Source: Diphasiastrum complanatum (lineage: Eukaryota > Streptophyta > Lycopodiopsida > Lycopodiales > Lycopodiaceae). From it: a stretch of DNA of 64,000 nt. The notes beneath the pieces were generated by a model. That model had not been told where the DNA came from. It worked only from the letters and a program-made list of their open reading frames with translations, and made no database searches. The stretch is from assembly GCA_029204225.1 (NCBI GenBank), contig CM055111.1, forward strand, positions 42,968,815 to 43,032,814, in the 5' to 3' direction. This document shows, in pieces, positions 12,779 to 25,900 of this stretch (positions are counted from its first letter, which is position 1; each line of letters starts with the position of its first letter). A program made the translations under genes and the position numbers.

Positions 12779-13557
12779 ATATTGTTAATGAAGCTTTGAA
12801 AGGCTTTGTCAAAAGGTATACAATAATTTGTATGTTACATTGTTACAAAAAAAGTGGTAAATGTATTATCAATGTTGTAGCCAATCAAATGTAGTTGTCA
12901 AGTGTAGACATGCATACTCATAGATGATGTCATGTTTAGTTAGATATATTGAAAAATGTAAAATGTTATATTAATGCTTATAGGAGCCAAGTGAATGGAT
13001 ATGGTGGTTTAATGTTCGTGATGGTCAAATCACATAATTCATTTGAGTTTGTGGTTGTTGTTAGTACCTAGTTGAACATTTTAGTTTTGTTTCTTCATTC
13101 GATACTTCTAGATGAGTAATATGTTTAACTAGTCAATTCGCTTTTTTTGTACTTGTATCAATAGACACCATTGTATTTTCTCCTTTGTGCTCTTTGGCAT
13201 GGTCTCACATTGTGAGGTAACGCATACATATTGTTAATGAAGCTTTGAATGGCTTTGTCAAAAGGTATTCAGTACTCAAAGATAATGTCATGTTTAGTTA
13301 GACATATTGAAGAATTTTAAATGTTACATTAATGCTTATAGGAGCCAAGTGAATGGATATAGTTGTTTAATGTAAGTGATGGTCAAATCGCATAATTCAT
13401 TTGAGTTTGTAGTTGTTGTTAGTACCTAGTTGAACATTTTAGTTTTGTTTCTTCATTTGATACTTATAGATGAGTAATATGTTTAACTAGTCAATCCGCT
13501 TTTTCTGTACTTGTATCAATGGACACCATTGTATTTTCTCCTTTGTGCATTTTGGGT
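12779..13557. repeat. Diverged tandem duplication, units about 450 and 330 bases
   Basis: Unit 1 starts at 12779 and unit 2 at 13229, both with ATATTGTTAATGAAGCTTTG. They share long blocks such as ATGCTTATAGGAGCCAAGTG, CTAGTTGAACATTTTAG and CACCATTGTATTTTCTCC. Unit 2 lacks about 90 bases near its start. I see no coding potential. Confidence 0.85.
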
Positions 13558-14498
13558 GTAGTGTTTGTGGTGTTCATAGGAGATTGGTGCCTTGTTGATG
13601 ACAAATTATTCTAGTGCAACTTTGTGTTGGAAATGAGGATCGATTTTTAAATGCTCAATAAGATATAGAGATGTTCTTAGGATTGATTGGATGTTCTTTT
13701 TCTCATGAATCACAAAGCAGAACAAGTTGAATTGGAATAAATATAAAAAACAATATCTTGTAACTTGCAAATAAATCATTCTCATTTATATTGGCGACTA
13801 AATTGACGATTGTTGTGAAATTTTGTGTCAAGTGATGTGTGGCCTTGAAGCTTGGTTAAAAAAATTGTTGTTTTTTTGCCAAAACGTGGCATCATCACCT
13901 CTATATGTGTAAACTCAAATAGAGAGAGAGAGAGCTACACACAATTGAAGCTTGTTTGTTTCAATGTAGTAATTAAAAAAAGAAGACTTTCTTTTCTTGA
14001 TTAGAATTCCAATTCATATAGTTTTGTAAAGGACTATAGTGAGCACAATTGCATTGCTTATATTGGATAAGTGTGTGAATAATTATAGAAACCAATTCTT
14101 GAATGTGTGAACATCTTTTATTCTCTAAAAGTTTAGCGTACTATTTCATTTTTCAATAGTAGTGAAACTTATGATCATCTAAGTAGAAACACCTTTGCTA
14201 TGTTCTTTGTCATCGTTGGATTCATTATTTTCTTTATTATTACAATTAATGAATTTGAATGTTGACGGTTTTGTCTTTCACAAATCCAGCCACAATTGCA
14301 ACGCAATTCAGACTTGATTTAATTATCATTATCATATCATAGCTATTAGCATGATTTCAAGGTTTTCCACTTCGTTCACACACCCAAGGTTTTCCACATT
14401 TTCATGATTTTTTAGACTTGTAGTTTGGCGACTTTTGCCAACACCTATTCCTGGGAGCAAGGATTAGGATGCTGAATCCACAATACTAAAGGGAATCA

Positions 14499-14567
14499 AA
14501 TGGTGGACAAACTTACCCAACCAAACCTAGATCGAACGGGTCTAGCCCCCAAGCTATGGACCCACCA
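14499..14567 (+). repeat. Relic of a retroelement gag start, copy 1
   Basis: The block reads ATGGTGGACAAACT, then CTAGATCGAACGGGTCTAG and CCCCCAAGCTATGGACC. It matches 30974-31043 on this strand and 27184-27248 on the other. In the third copy it encodes an open N-terminus ([19 protein letters not shown]), so all three look like the first codons of one gag gene family. Confidence 0.6.
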
Positions 14568-14899
14568 ATGCTCGACTATCACCACTAAATCTAGCTCTCT
14601 TCCATGGGAGGCTTATAGGTATACTCATATCCTCCCAGGCTCCTCAATTAGGAGTGAACTATGACATCTCACTGTAAGCATCGGCTGCCTTATTGAACCA
14701 CTTCATCCAGTTCTCCTATCAGGCACCATTACTTCTCTACCAATCCACCATCTAGAGTTTTAGGCCTCTAACCATTAATTATGACTTTAATCCCATGAGG
14801 GCCCCAACTCCTTATAATCATGATTAATTAGGGGTCACGGTAGGTCATCTGTAGGTGATGTTAAGTCCGAGATCAATCTATTTGTGTGCATGACAACTT
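14568..14899. other. Non-coding stretch
   Basis: The block shares scattered words with 31044-31190 (GGAGGCTTAT, CTAGGAGTGA-like), so it is probably more of the same retroelement relic. No frame is readable. Confidence 0.4.
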
Positions 14900-16905
14900 C
14901 AAAGCTCTTAACATGATCATATATAACGTCAATGAGCACTATTTCATCTCCAAGAACCAAAGGATAAATGAACATAGTTTCATCAAAACTTGGCAATTTC
15001 AACTCAATGACGTGAATTTTCTCAAACTTAAGATGAGATAAGTAAAGTAAGATATGAAATCACTCCCTTGCTAATCTTTTATTCTTATTTAGCTCTTCAA
15101 AATATTTCAAAGATAGATCACTCTTGCTTTGAACACTTGAGTGTCTTTTTGATGTCTCCTCCTTGTTTCATATTGCCAAATTTCTTTTGATGTTGATTAG
15201 CACCTCAAAATTAGCTTTATGATCTTTGATAAAGACATTGTGGCTTTTGTTTATCACAATATTTTTAGATTTGATGAGTTGAAAATATTTCTTTTCAATA
15301 TGAAACATAATCCATACCAACAAAAGGATCAAAAAATTGTGAGCTCATCACAACCATAAAATTGACTCTTCATAGAAACATTGAACTCATCAATTGTATC
15401 AATAGTTAGTCTTTTTGTGACCAAAAAAAATATCCACACGTATAAAAAATATTCATCTACTAAATATGCCATCAAAGTCTCTTGTGCTAGCAATGTGAAA
15501 AAACCAAGTGGTTGAGCGAATTGTCATGATTTTATAGCAACACTTGTGGATGACATATTGTGAACTCTTTTAAAGACACAAAAACCTTCAAGCTTACCAT
15601 TTGTTACCGATTGACTTAAAACCTCAAAAGCAAGCTCCCTTTTTCACCAAGCTTTCTTGAACTTGAGATTTGGGGGCTCCAATCTCTTCTCTTGAGAAGC
15701 TTTTCCTTTGGCTTCCATGCTCTCACACAAACTTCAAGTTTGAAAATCCTACCATCTCCAATCGCTTTGACAATCACATTTTCATTCTTTGGGATAAAGC
15801 AAGTGTTGCAATAAAACTTGACATCACATCCATTATTACACTTAACATGTCTTTGCAACATGTAAGACATCTTGAAGTTTTGCCTTCCTACTTGACTCCA
15901 AAATGGAAACTGTTCTTATCTCTTGAATCTCACTTGGATCACCATTTGCAACAAGAATAAACTTTTTAAAACTTGAATATGATGAAAGTGAGGAGAAATA
16001 CTTTATTTGTCTTGTCATTTGGGAGCTTGCCTTCCGATCCACCACGGATCCTCCTTTGTGAAACTTGATGAACAAGTGGATGCCATGAGTGATCCCTCTT
16101 CATAGTAGCCATCTCCCTCTATTCACTTGCTTCTTTTCTTGTTTTTACTCTTGTAGCCCTTCTTGCCACAATAATAGTTCTTGATTTTACTTTTGCCCTT
16201 CTTGCACTTGCTCTTGATTGAAGATGACGTGGAGGCCAAATCTCCACCTTCCTTGGGCTGCTCTTGGTAGCTATTCCTTGCTTTACCTTTGTCTTTGCCT
16301 CTTGTGAACATAGCTTTGTCACCTTCAGCATGAAGTTGCCAACTTCCAAATATGTGAAGCATGTAGCCTTGTTTGCTATCCTCGGCCACAAGTACTCCCT
16401 GCAAGTGATCCATGGATGGGAGCTTTCCCATTAAAGCATAAGACTGAACAAGACGTGAAAATCAGAAATCAATCCATTCATGATGATTTGAACAACTTCT
16501 TCCTCCATCCCATGTCCAATGCAAGACAACTTTCTATTTAAGTCCTAAAATTTCATGTCAAAAAAATGTGCACTAGCTCCTTTCTTTCGATATGATTGTA
16601 GGATTTGATTTCTAAGATTTAGCAATCTAGTAGTGTTATTGGACTCATAGTTTGTAAAGACTGCCCAGTGTTGATTCTCTCAAAAATTTAGTGGAAATTT
16701 TCATCTTCAAGCAATACAATGCAATTTTTGACATGTTCTTAAACTTGGATATCTCTTGTGAGTTATGAAGCTCCTCAATTTCCAACACCATATTCATGAG
16801 ATCTTGGAGTACTAGAATGGATCCCATCTTCACCTTCCACGAGGCATAATTGGATGAGTTAAGCCTCTCACTAGGTTCTAGCAAAAAACTAGTAATGGAA
16901 GTCAT
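14900..16905 (-). pseudogene. Decayed Ty1/copia gag, protease and integrase start
   Basis: Reading leftwards: 16905-16645 encodes a copia gag N-terminus (RLNSSNYASWKVKMGSIL). 16431-16123 carries a Lys-rich stretch with a ruined zinc knuckle (YYCGKKGYKSK). 16075-15842 is protease-like (QMTRQIKYFSSLSSYSSF, then FILVANGDPSEI, then KLQDVLHVAKTC). There the aspartic protease motif DSGAS reads DRKAS, so the catalytic context is lost. 15870-15616 is the GAG-pre-integrase region (CDVKFYCNTCFI, IGDGRIFKLEV). Further left, a weak integrase N-terminal resemblance fades out. Reverse transcriptase is absent. Several frame changes separate the pieces. Confidence 0.75.
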
Positions 16906-17614
16906 TTTGATGGAAACACAAAAAGAGAGATGGATGGATGATTAGACTTGGTATTCCAGCTATTTAAAACCTAAACCAAAAGTACTATATCAATTTAGCA
17001 AAATCAATGTAGATCTTGACCCTATAAAAACATACACCACAAAACGATGTGTTTGAAAACTATAAATTTGATGGAAACTTGATGAAACAAGATTTAGGTA
17101 CAAAACCAAGATTTGAAACAACTTAGATCACACCTAATGACTCTTTGAACACTCACAAAGGTGCTCTCACTCCTCCATTAGAGCTGGATCAGATCAATTT
17201 TCATGAATCAAATACATTCGATTTGCCAATTTCACACAATTCAAGACAATTTCCAAACAAGCATGACACTAAACCAAATACTAATGTATGAAGCAATTTA
17301 TCAAATGGACTGAATTTTTAGCTAAAAATATGCTACTTCAAGCTCCATTAACTCAAGAAATCCTTAGCCAAATGTGAATTTAATTATATGAATGGATTGT
17401 TTTCTACAAGGGTTTAAAAAAGCATGAGGTTCCAAAGCCAACTTTTTAATTTGAGATCTCAAAAAATGGAAGTGATAAAAAATGGCTACTAACTTGTAAA
17501 AATAGAGAATCATAAGTATACCTACTTCTTTCCAGTTTAATTGATCCAAATATCAACCCTTGAGAGCCTATGATTGATGTATTATCGTTAGAAAATTGAT
17601 TTCTATGCTAAAAA

Positions 17615-17621
<7 letters not shown>
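16906..17621. other. Leader side of the copia relic, nothing recognised
   Basis: This lies upstream of the decayed minus-strand gag. I looked for a Met-tRNA primer-binding site and an LTR terminus and saw neither clearly. Confidence 0.4.

Positions 17622-17650
<29 letters not shown>
17622..17650. repeat. CA microsatellite
   Basis: About 14 CA units are uninterrupted. Confidence 0.9.
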
Positions 17651-17816
17651 TTCTCCTGTAAAGAAAGTTCAAGGAAAAGAAATTTATTTAAAGATAATGG
17701 AAGAAAAACAAAAAACAAGAAAATAAGGAATAAACAAAATTTGCATTCCAAGAAATTCTAATCCTAATGTTTGAAACTTGATCCAGATCACGTTTCGAAT
17801 TTTGGGTTGCATCTAT

Positions 17817-17836
17817 GATACACACACACATCTATG

Positions 17837-17873
<37 letters not shown>
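17817..17873. repeat. CA/TG inverted microsatellite
   Basis: A short CA run is followed after TCTATGA by about 18 TG units, so the two can pair as a hairpin. The word ATCTATGAT flanks and separates the runs. Confidence 0.85.
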
Positions 17874-17874
<1 letters not shown>

Positions 17875-20462
17875 GATGCAGCCCACTATCTAGAATGTGA
17901 TTCATATCATATTTAATGAGAATACAAAAAAAAAAGTGACATTTTGTTTGACATTGTTTTGCTTCTTTTACTTTTTTTAAGGAGCGTATGTAAAAAAGGG
18001 TGGAAGTATGTTCATTTAGCATTGGTAAGTTGTTACACAAGTGCATACTGAGAGAAGCATTTTTGAAATCATTAGATATTGCAATTAATTATCACGCTTA
18101 ATGCTAGTTGGGTCTCAAACTTATGAATGATGAATGAGGATAAGAATGAACTTGTGAAAGACAACTTAATGTCCTTCCTTACAGATAAATTGTCAATGAT
18201 TTAGAAATGATAACCTGGATAATTGAGCTAATTATTTTCTTTGGAACTTGAATTTGACGTGGTTGAAATTCAGTTATACACTACTTGTAAACAATCAATG
18301 CAATGATATTTGTTTTGGTGTGACTTTAAAACGAGTAACATTTTTTTGGTAATTTTTTAATTAACTAAGTTTGGCCTAAAATCATGTTTTTTTACGAGTC
18401 AATCTCCAAAAAAATAAAAATATATATTAAAAAGTAACTTTACAATGTATCATAACAAACTTTTTTTCTTTTTCTTCCAAATTTCATAAAACCATAATAA
18501 CAAAAAATGAAAACACCATCCGAAGACAACACTAGTTTTGATGATCCAAGCCATATATATATTTTTAGAATACATTTACCAAAAAAATTTCATTTATGCC
18601 TCTTAATTCGAAAGTTGACATATTATTAATACACTTTTTTTATCTGATGAAGACATGTCTCTCTCGTAAGAGTCAATTGACATATTTTCTTTTGAATCAA
18701 CATCCAATGTTGACAATAGAATCTGTAAACATGCCTCTTATGTTGGTGACAAGTTGAGGATGATGGTTGTGCCATTAACCCAAGTTGTTCTTTATGTTCA
18801 ATTGATCCAAATGTGACAATTACCAATATACGGAAGATACTATTTGAGAATCTTTCAAGAACTCTTTATTTAAATAAAAATAGGATTCTTGTTGGTGGGC
18901 CATGGTAATAGAAACAAATTATAGACATTAATGCTCAATAGTTGAGATTAAATTTTTACTTGTGGTGTTATTATAAAGGACCATTAAAACACCTGCCGCA
19001 ATTTCTGATGGATAATCGTGGGTTTAATTTTTTTTGTTCGGCACGCTCGTCACAAAATACGTCGCAATGAGGTGTAAGAATTTGCACAAGCTAGTTTGTA
19101 ATTTCCACTTGCAAAATGTAATTTGGCATGATGTGGAATGTCACATGTGCCAACTAGGTTAGGATCTTTGTAATTATGATTATTCTAAGCCTAACATTGT
19201 TGAGGCACCTTTGGAATGAGGACAAAATGTACATAGATAAGCTAGAGATTTTGTAGGAGGCTAAAATAGCAATTTTTACCTTGTTGAAGCTAGCTTGAAA
19301 GAAACATCAATTTTAGGCAAAACATTTGAGATCAAGGACATTGAAAGATAATGATCTAATAAATAACAGGTGGGCACACCTACCTATTCTCAAAGATTAG
19401 ATCCAATCATTAACAAGGTGCATCAACAACCCTTGGTGCCTTAGTCTTCTCAATCTACACTTCAAGCTCTTCCATCAAATTTCTATTTGACTCAATGGAT
19501 CTACAAAATTCCAAAAGTGAATGCAAGTCACACGTGGCCTGCACTTTACACACAGAAAATGCTTACTAATGATCCAAGAAATCAACCAAATCTAGCAATC
19601 ACTGACCAATTTGAAGCTAGATGACAATCAAGATCCAAGAGCACTCCTAAACCTAGCATTTTCACACAAAATCTTGTTTCATGATAGGATGTAAGATCAT
19701 GATGATGATGGTGATATGTATGATCTATGCTGTATTTAATGGGGAATTGAACCCCAAACAAACCCAAGAAGCAGTTTGCCTACCAAGCAATCTCTAAACC
19801 TGAATGCAAACGTTAGCAAGATTACGTTAAAATGGTAGATAGAAAGCAAAGGTATGTGTGTGACTTAAGAATCAAAGTAATTGAGTGCCGAATGGAAATC
19901 ATACAACTTTGTGATTTCATGTGGTTTCCTGCTAGATAGCAATAATCGTTTGAAGTTTGCAACTCATATCATCATGTCATTTTCGAGGGCAGTAATAAGC
20001 CATGGTTCAAAATGTTATTTAGTCGTTCACTCTTGCAATTTTTTAATCCATATTTTTGTACTATCGTAGTGAGTGATCATCACAAGCATACATCATCATT
20101 GCACACATCCACCTAGGAAAATAAAAAGATTTATCATTGTGTAAGAACAATACAATATTCTTTGTAGTCAAACTAACTTATCCCCAAACGCTTATCTCTA
20201 CATTGGGCAACCATCATGGAAAGCTGGCAATGCAAAACAAACCACCACAATAGCTTACCACTCTTGTGGCAAGGCTAACAAGAAAGATAGTTTTGAAATC
20301 AAATGAGAAGGCTTACCCATCTTTTCCAACTGCATCTTTTCCACTTGTTGCTATTGCAACATAAAAACTAAAGCTTGTTGCTGCAAAACCTCCTATTCCA
20401 ACTTCCCTTTTTTCATTTTTATTTATAATACTGATAGTGCTAATTCGCCCCACAAGTGAGCT

Positions 20463-20465
<3 letters not shown>
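17874..20465. other. Intergenic stretch
   Basis: No gene, RNA gene or element boundary is recognised. The open frames are short, AT-biased and lack motifs. Confidence 0.5.

Positions 20466-20531
<66 letters not shown>
20466..20531. repeat. TC microsatellite
   Basis: About 32 uninterrupted TC units. The minus-strand open frame across it (20313-20549, an ER repeat) is an artefact. Confidence 0.95.
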
Positions 20532-20534
<3 letters not shown>

Positions 20535-20959
20535 GTTAGTGAAGCACAATCAATCCAATACCTGACCTCTATCGGGATCAATGTTGAAATATGTGAATCG
20601 TTGCATAGAAACATGCACATTGACCAAAATATTTGGGCAGATGGTTAACATTTTACCAAAAATGTGCATTTACAATCTTGTGGCCGTGGTGAAGTTGGGG
20701 GTCGGGGCCAAAGGGGGGGCAATGCCTCCAAGATGCAAGCCCTACCCCCCATGTGTAGCTCCCCCCTCAGCAAATGCAACATCACATTTCAAGTCAAGAC
20801 ACTAGGAAGTTGCAAGCAATAATTCATGTCATCAAGAATGCAAATACATTACTTTAGATGCATAGTACAACAGAAGGGAACTGTTCTAGCCGGTAGGTAG
20901 CCAATATATGCCTGTTCTCCCTGCGACTAAGTGTTGTAAAGCTACCTTTACAAGCTTTA

Positions 20960-21080
20960 CTTCTGGTGCCATCGGCGCCAGCTATGTCCCCGGCGCCAGC
21001 AGCGCCCCTGCTGCTCCCGGCGCCAACGGCGCCGGCGCAGCTCCGGGCGCCACTGTGACCAGAATCCAGCCGGCGCCAAG
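20960..21080. repeat. GGCGCC-rich block in the solo LTR
   Basis: GGCGCC occurs six or more times within about 110 bases, giving frames rich in Gly and Ala on both strands. It is far more GC-rich than its surroundings. Confidence 0.8.
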
Positions 21081-21584
21081 TTCCTATGGCTGAAAATCTT
21101 TGATCGGTTCTAGCGAAGTCCAGAGAGCTCAGATCGATGTGCAATCACCTCACACGATCTAGGCATGATTAAAGGAAGCCTGGGGATCAATAAAATCTAG
21201 AGAGAGAAAATCACTTTCTAGAAAGAGAAAATCCTAGAGAGAGAAAAACGTGCTTTACCAGCTTGGGTAGAGTGCTTGGTATGAGGGGGGGTGCCGAATC
21301 ACACCAATACTATAGGGGAGTGCGGGTTGCGACTCAGGGCGAGCTCCAACCAAGTCTCAGCCTCCCTTGCTGGAATGTTGTCATGGCTCTCGCCTTGGCA
21401 TGCTAGCGCCCCGGAGACTAGGGTCGGTCACACACTTGAAATGTAACCTTCTCAGATTTATCAATAAAGTGGGATTTTCCTCAAACTGACTCTGATTACC
21501 TTCTGGGTTTCAGTGTTTGGTAAAAGCGCCAGTTGTAAGGCCGCTTTCAAAATTTTTAACTTGGCACATAGCTGAGGGTCGTAT

Positions 21585-21662
21585 CCCGGGACGCCAGCGG
21601 TATGCCGTCGGGACCATTCGGTCCGTGGCGCCAGCGGTATGCTGTCGGGACCATTTGGTCCA
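21585..21662. repeat. Tandem duplication of about 40 bases in the solo LTR
   Basis: CGCCAGCGGTATGCCGTCGG then GACCATTCGGTCC is followed by a second, slightly changed copy. Each copy ends in a GGACCA..TGGTCC-type inverted pair. Confidence 0.85.
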
Positions 21663-21849
21663 AGAACTGGTTGTTTCCATATCTGTCGCGGCTTGTGGTT
21701 CTGAGTGTTCCTTGCATGAACGTGAATGAGTTAAGCTCTTGGGGAACGGGCTCTAACATGTCGGCTGAGTTGGATGGCTTGCTTGGGTGGATGTTACCTG
21801 TTTATGGCTGTCCAGTCTGGCGTGGCGCCAGGTTGGCTTCCAGCGCTCG

Positions 21850-21990
21850 TGACGAAGCTTTCAGTTGGTTAAGTCTGATGTAAGTCAGACCGCTTGCTTG
21901 GAACGGATGTTACTCGTTTGTAACGAAGCTTCGAGTTGGTTAAGTTTGATGTATGTCGGGCGGCTTGCTTGGAGGGAAGTCACCCACGTC
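21850..21990. repeat. Tandem duplication of about 70 bases in the solo LTR
   Basis: Two copies of ACGAAGCTT..AGTTGGTTAAG followed by TGATGTA.GTC and GCTTGCTTGGA are adjacent. The same pair occurs in the old LTR fragment at 2478-2870, so the duplication predates the split of these copies. Confidence 0.85.
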
Positions 21991-22181
21991 GGGACCCCCG
22001 ATCTGGCATGGCGCCAGGTTGGATCTCAATGTTGGTTTTCGGAACTTCAAGTTGGTTAAGTCTGATCGTTGTTGGCGAGTTGGCTGCTTGTATGTCAAGT
22101 GGGTTCGGATGGCAAGAGTTGAAGGCTGGGAAGCTAAGTCGTGGTTCCCGGCTCCCTTTGGGATGCCTGCGCTACACTAAG

Positions 22182-22934
22182 GCTACATGGCCCAATCAAA
22201 ACAACAAAATCTAGTTTTGTCTATCAACGTTGACTCCCTCTCTCTCTCTCCTTTACAAGGGGCACCATATATAAAGTTTGTTGTACATACATAAATCGAA
22301 TAAAAAATGATTGATTAAGTTATAAAAGGTTGAACTTTTTAGAATGAAAGAGCTTGAAAATGCCCGGCTGGTCTTGGTCAAAAGAGAGGGGCTTTGAGGC
22401 GAGAGCAAAAGGCATGTGAATTTGTAGTCATGCATATAGTATACTTAAGAAAATGGCCGCGAACCACCTAGCCCTCCTCCAACTGCTGTCTCGTCTGTTT
22501 CCTACTTTCTCCAACCATCATCATTGTGTCTCCTCACAGACGCACCCTGCTGCCTGCCTGCCTCTTTGTATCTCCTCCAGGACCTCCACCAATGCTCATA
22601 ATCTCATGCAGCATCTTACCCACACACCATTTAATATTCAGATACTAATACTAACTTTCCACTGGATCGCAAAAGCAGTAGTTGCTCCTACATTTCCACA
22701 CGCCACACTGAATCTTATCCCGGAGGTCGTTCTGTTTTACAGCTACTTGCTGACCATATTATGTATTGTATCTCATGGGCGTGGTACGTTTTTGGGTTGT
22801 GATAAAATTGGTAATTGTTTGAGATTTTGGATGAAAAATTAAGTGGGTGAGATGGCTTCATGCAACCTGCTGTGGGCGTAAAGCTTGCGCAGAGCTTTGG
22901 CACTGTCGGGGGGCGGTGACACAATTTTGGAGCA
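22182..22934. other. Presumed promoter and 5' leader of the epsin-like gene
   Basis: The stretch holds a short CT run near 22229-22250. An open frame at 22453-22842 has no recognisable motif. An in-frame TGA at 22917 lies just before the epsin start codon. No clear TATA box can be assigned. Confidence 0.4.
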
Positions 22935-25900
22935 ATGAATGACCTGAAGAAGGTCTTCGATCAGACTGTCCGGGAACTGTAAGTTGGAACAGCTTAGCCC
23001 GTTGCATGATGGGCTAAACATTAAGTGAAAGTTTTGATTCTTTTCACAACAGCATGATGTACCAGCTTGAGGGGGCAAGATGCAATGTATCAAGCATCTT
23101 GGTCAAGTGGGCCTGTTGTTGCATTTGAGTCTTTCAAATTTGAGTGTCAGGATACTGACAGCCAAGATTGCAAATCCACTTACTCTTTTCTGAACGTTAT
23201 TTCTGCAGGAAAAGGGAAGTCAGTAAAAAGGTGCTGAGAGTTCCCGAAATTGAAACAAAAGTAGGTTTTTGAGCTGGCTGTGAGAGATGTGTTCAATTTT
23301 GATTGAAGCAAGAAAGTTGAGCAGATGATTAGTCTTATCACAATCAGCATATATTTTGCAATGAAAAGCTCAGAAACAAACAAGTTTATAGGGAGCTTGT
23401 GAACTTCACATGCAAAATATTGGGGCTTGTACAGAATGGGACTGCTACCTCCAGAAAAAGTGGACATTTGTTGAACGCTTTTAGTTTTTTATCATAGCTG
23501 ACTGCCTGTTTTGTCTGATTGAATTGATTCTTCCGATCTGCTATAAATATCATCAATTGCCCTGAATGATTTTCCAGCATGAGAATACATAATCTTATTG
23601 CTTAACCTTCCTTATTCTACAGGTCCTAGAAGCAACAAGCAATGAGCCCTGGGGACCCCATGGTGCATTGATGGCCGACATTGCAGAAGCAACTTATACG
23701 GAGTAAACCTTTTGCTTTGCTCAAAAATCTATAATTCAATTCTGGAACTGTAGTAATGGTTGGCTAGCCTAATAGTGGATTGACGTAGTTTGCAAATGAC
23801 CTTGTTCTGATTGAGAGATCATCATGGTGGGTGGGTCTTCTGTAATTAGCAACGAGCTGCATATGATTATGCCAATCCTTTGGAAACGTCTGCGTGATAC
23901 TGGTAAAAATTGGCGCCATGTCTACAAGGTATGATCATCCTTTTTTCATTTTTGGTCAGCTCAACTGCTGAATTAAATTCTCAACTATGCTAATGGCCGT
24001 GCGATGCTTGTGTTTTATAAAGTGCTTTACTCTTCAGGGGCTCATAGTTTTAGAGTTTCTCCTGGCAAATGGAGCCCCAGAAGTTATAGATGAAATGCGA
24101 GATCATCATGTGTTCCAAATTCAGGTTTGCTACTATCGCTATCCATGACGATAATGGCATGACAATATAAGGATAGGAGGATGATTTAGAAGCAAGAAGT
24201 TTACACCATAACCTATCTATATCATCAGAAAATTACAACCTGATTCTTTTTTTATGCTGCTAATTATCTATATATAAACCACGTTTGTCTACTTTTGTAC
24301 ATTTCTTTATTTCAATTTCAAAATCATCTGTCGAGAACAAGTGCATTTTATCAGCATCATGAAAAGTTCTGCTGTTGTACTATGTTTGTTGTTTGGCGTG
24401 CAATTATGATGCAGCCTCTTACAAAATTTTATTACATTGAGCAACCGAGTGGCAAAGACTTTGGCATGAATGTGAGGAGAAAAGCAGAGTCTCTCTTGGT
24501 GCTTCTAAACGACAAGCATAAGATCGCTGAAGCTCGGTGTAAAGCATCCGCTACTAAGGACAAGTGTGTGTGCCTTATTCAAATAGTTAATTAACTAATT
24601 TTTTCATCGCTTGGAATGTTTCAATCAAATTACTGCCCGTGATGTTGTACGTACTCCAGGTTTTTGGGGATATCCTCAACGGGAAGAAGTTTTAAAAGGC
24701 ATTCTACGTCAAGCATAGGAAACAGCAGAGAATCAAATGATCAAGATGATCAACGTGATACGTACAGTAAGGGTAGCAGTTGCTACCGAGGTGATGAATA
24801 TCTTTCAGATCAAAATTTTGGTCGATATAGTACAAACAGAAATCTCCAAGATAATCCACTTCAGGTGAATGAGCAAAATTGCTTCTCCAATGAGTGCAAT
24901 TATATTCCGAGGAATGTTTCCTCTCTAAGCAGCAGAACAATAGATGATTTTGATGACTTTGACCCACGAGCGAGCTCATCTAGTCCCGGTAAGCAACGGA
25001 GAAACTCCTTCCGCATAAGCATTTTTCCCAGCATCTTGTTGTCAACTTCTTGACATCTATGTAGGTCCATATGTCTGAGCCGGTGAACTGCAACAATATG
25101 CTACTTACCATATGTATAAGTTGATAGATACTGGAGCCACTATCATCTATCTGTGATCATTCCAATGTTGCATTATACTAGAATTCGGAACTTTCCAGTC
25201 AGCTGATTATGTAGATCCATCTGGGTCTAGCCAAAATTATTCAGCAATCTGAAAGATTGAGAATCTATTGATGGAAAATCATTCAACCATTTTCTCTAGA
25301 TTTTGCATAGAGTGCTCTCAAACAACATGATAAGCTTGTCTTGAGAACTCATCAAACGCGGTGACTCTGAGAGGGTAGCATCTCTTCTGGCACCAAAAGT
25401 CTCTTTGCAAGTATCAGCAAAAGTGTTTTTACTCTGACAGATTAAAATTTATATGTCTTATGTGCTTAAAATTAAAAGTCCCAAGTTCTTGGGTGACCTG
25501 GATCCAAGCTGTTTATCATTTATTGACACTATATAAACTATTCTGGAAACCCCTCTAGACCCCTGTAAAACAATTTGAAGGAAATATTAAATAGAGGTTA
25601 AGAATGAAGATGCCCGACATTAAAACATTGAACTTCACGCTTTAGTAGCTCGAAATGAAGTAACTTGAATACTTGAACATTTATGTAGTCAGATTAACTG
25701 CTTTAAATAAGGCAAGCTGTGAAGAAATCTTAGCATTGTTATAGCCTACTCTGGAGTCTGGATTACATTCAGGAAAACATTAGCACTAGGGAAGTTCGTC
25801 AATGTCTTATGTCTCTGTATGAGTGTTTGCAATTTACTACATGCAGCTTCAAGTGTGCGAGCTTTTCCTGTAAATTTTGCGAGGTTTGACGAACTTTGCA

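Larger units (their letters stand above)
9393..14498. other. Intergenic stretch with local tandem duplications
   Basis: The first few hundred bases should hold the 3' UTR of the eL41 gene. No other coding region is recognised. Two tandem duplications are listed separately (11190-11397 and 12779-13557). A short GA run is at 13920-13932. The open frames present lack motifs and splice-site support. Confidence 0.5.
20932..22176 (+). mobile_element. Solo LTR of a Ty3/gypsy-type element, with CTAAG target duplication
   Basis: The 1245-base block opens TGTTGTAAAG and closes GCTACA, the same TG...CA style and the same opening word as the gypsy LTRs at 55476 and 60826. The five bases before it (20927-20931) and after it (22177-22181) are both CTAAG, a perfect 5-bp target duplication. 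No internal coding region is present, so unequal recombination between two LTRs probably removed the rest. Internal blocks resemble the gypsy LTR (GTGCCGAATCACA, ACTATAGGGG, CCCAGCTCCCTTTG-like end). It contains a GGCGCC-rich stretch and two internal duplications, listed separately. Open frames inside are not genes. Confidence 0.92.

Noticed and set aside
20854-21144. Gly/Ala-rich minus-strand frame resembling a structural protein
   Set aside because: It is the GGCGCC-rich part of a solo LTR bounded by a target duplication.
22453-22842. 129-codon frame upstream of the epsin exons
   Set aside because: There is no recognisable motif, it is in the presumed promoter/leader, and an in-frame stop separates it from the epsin start.
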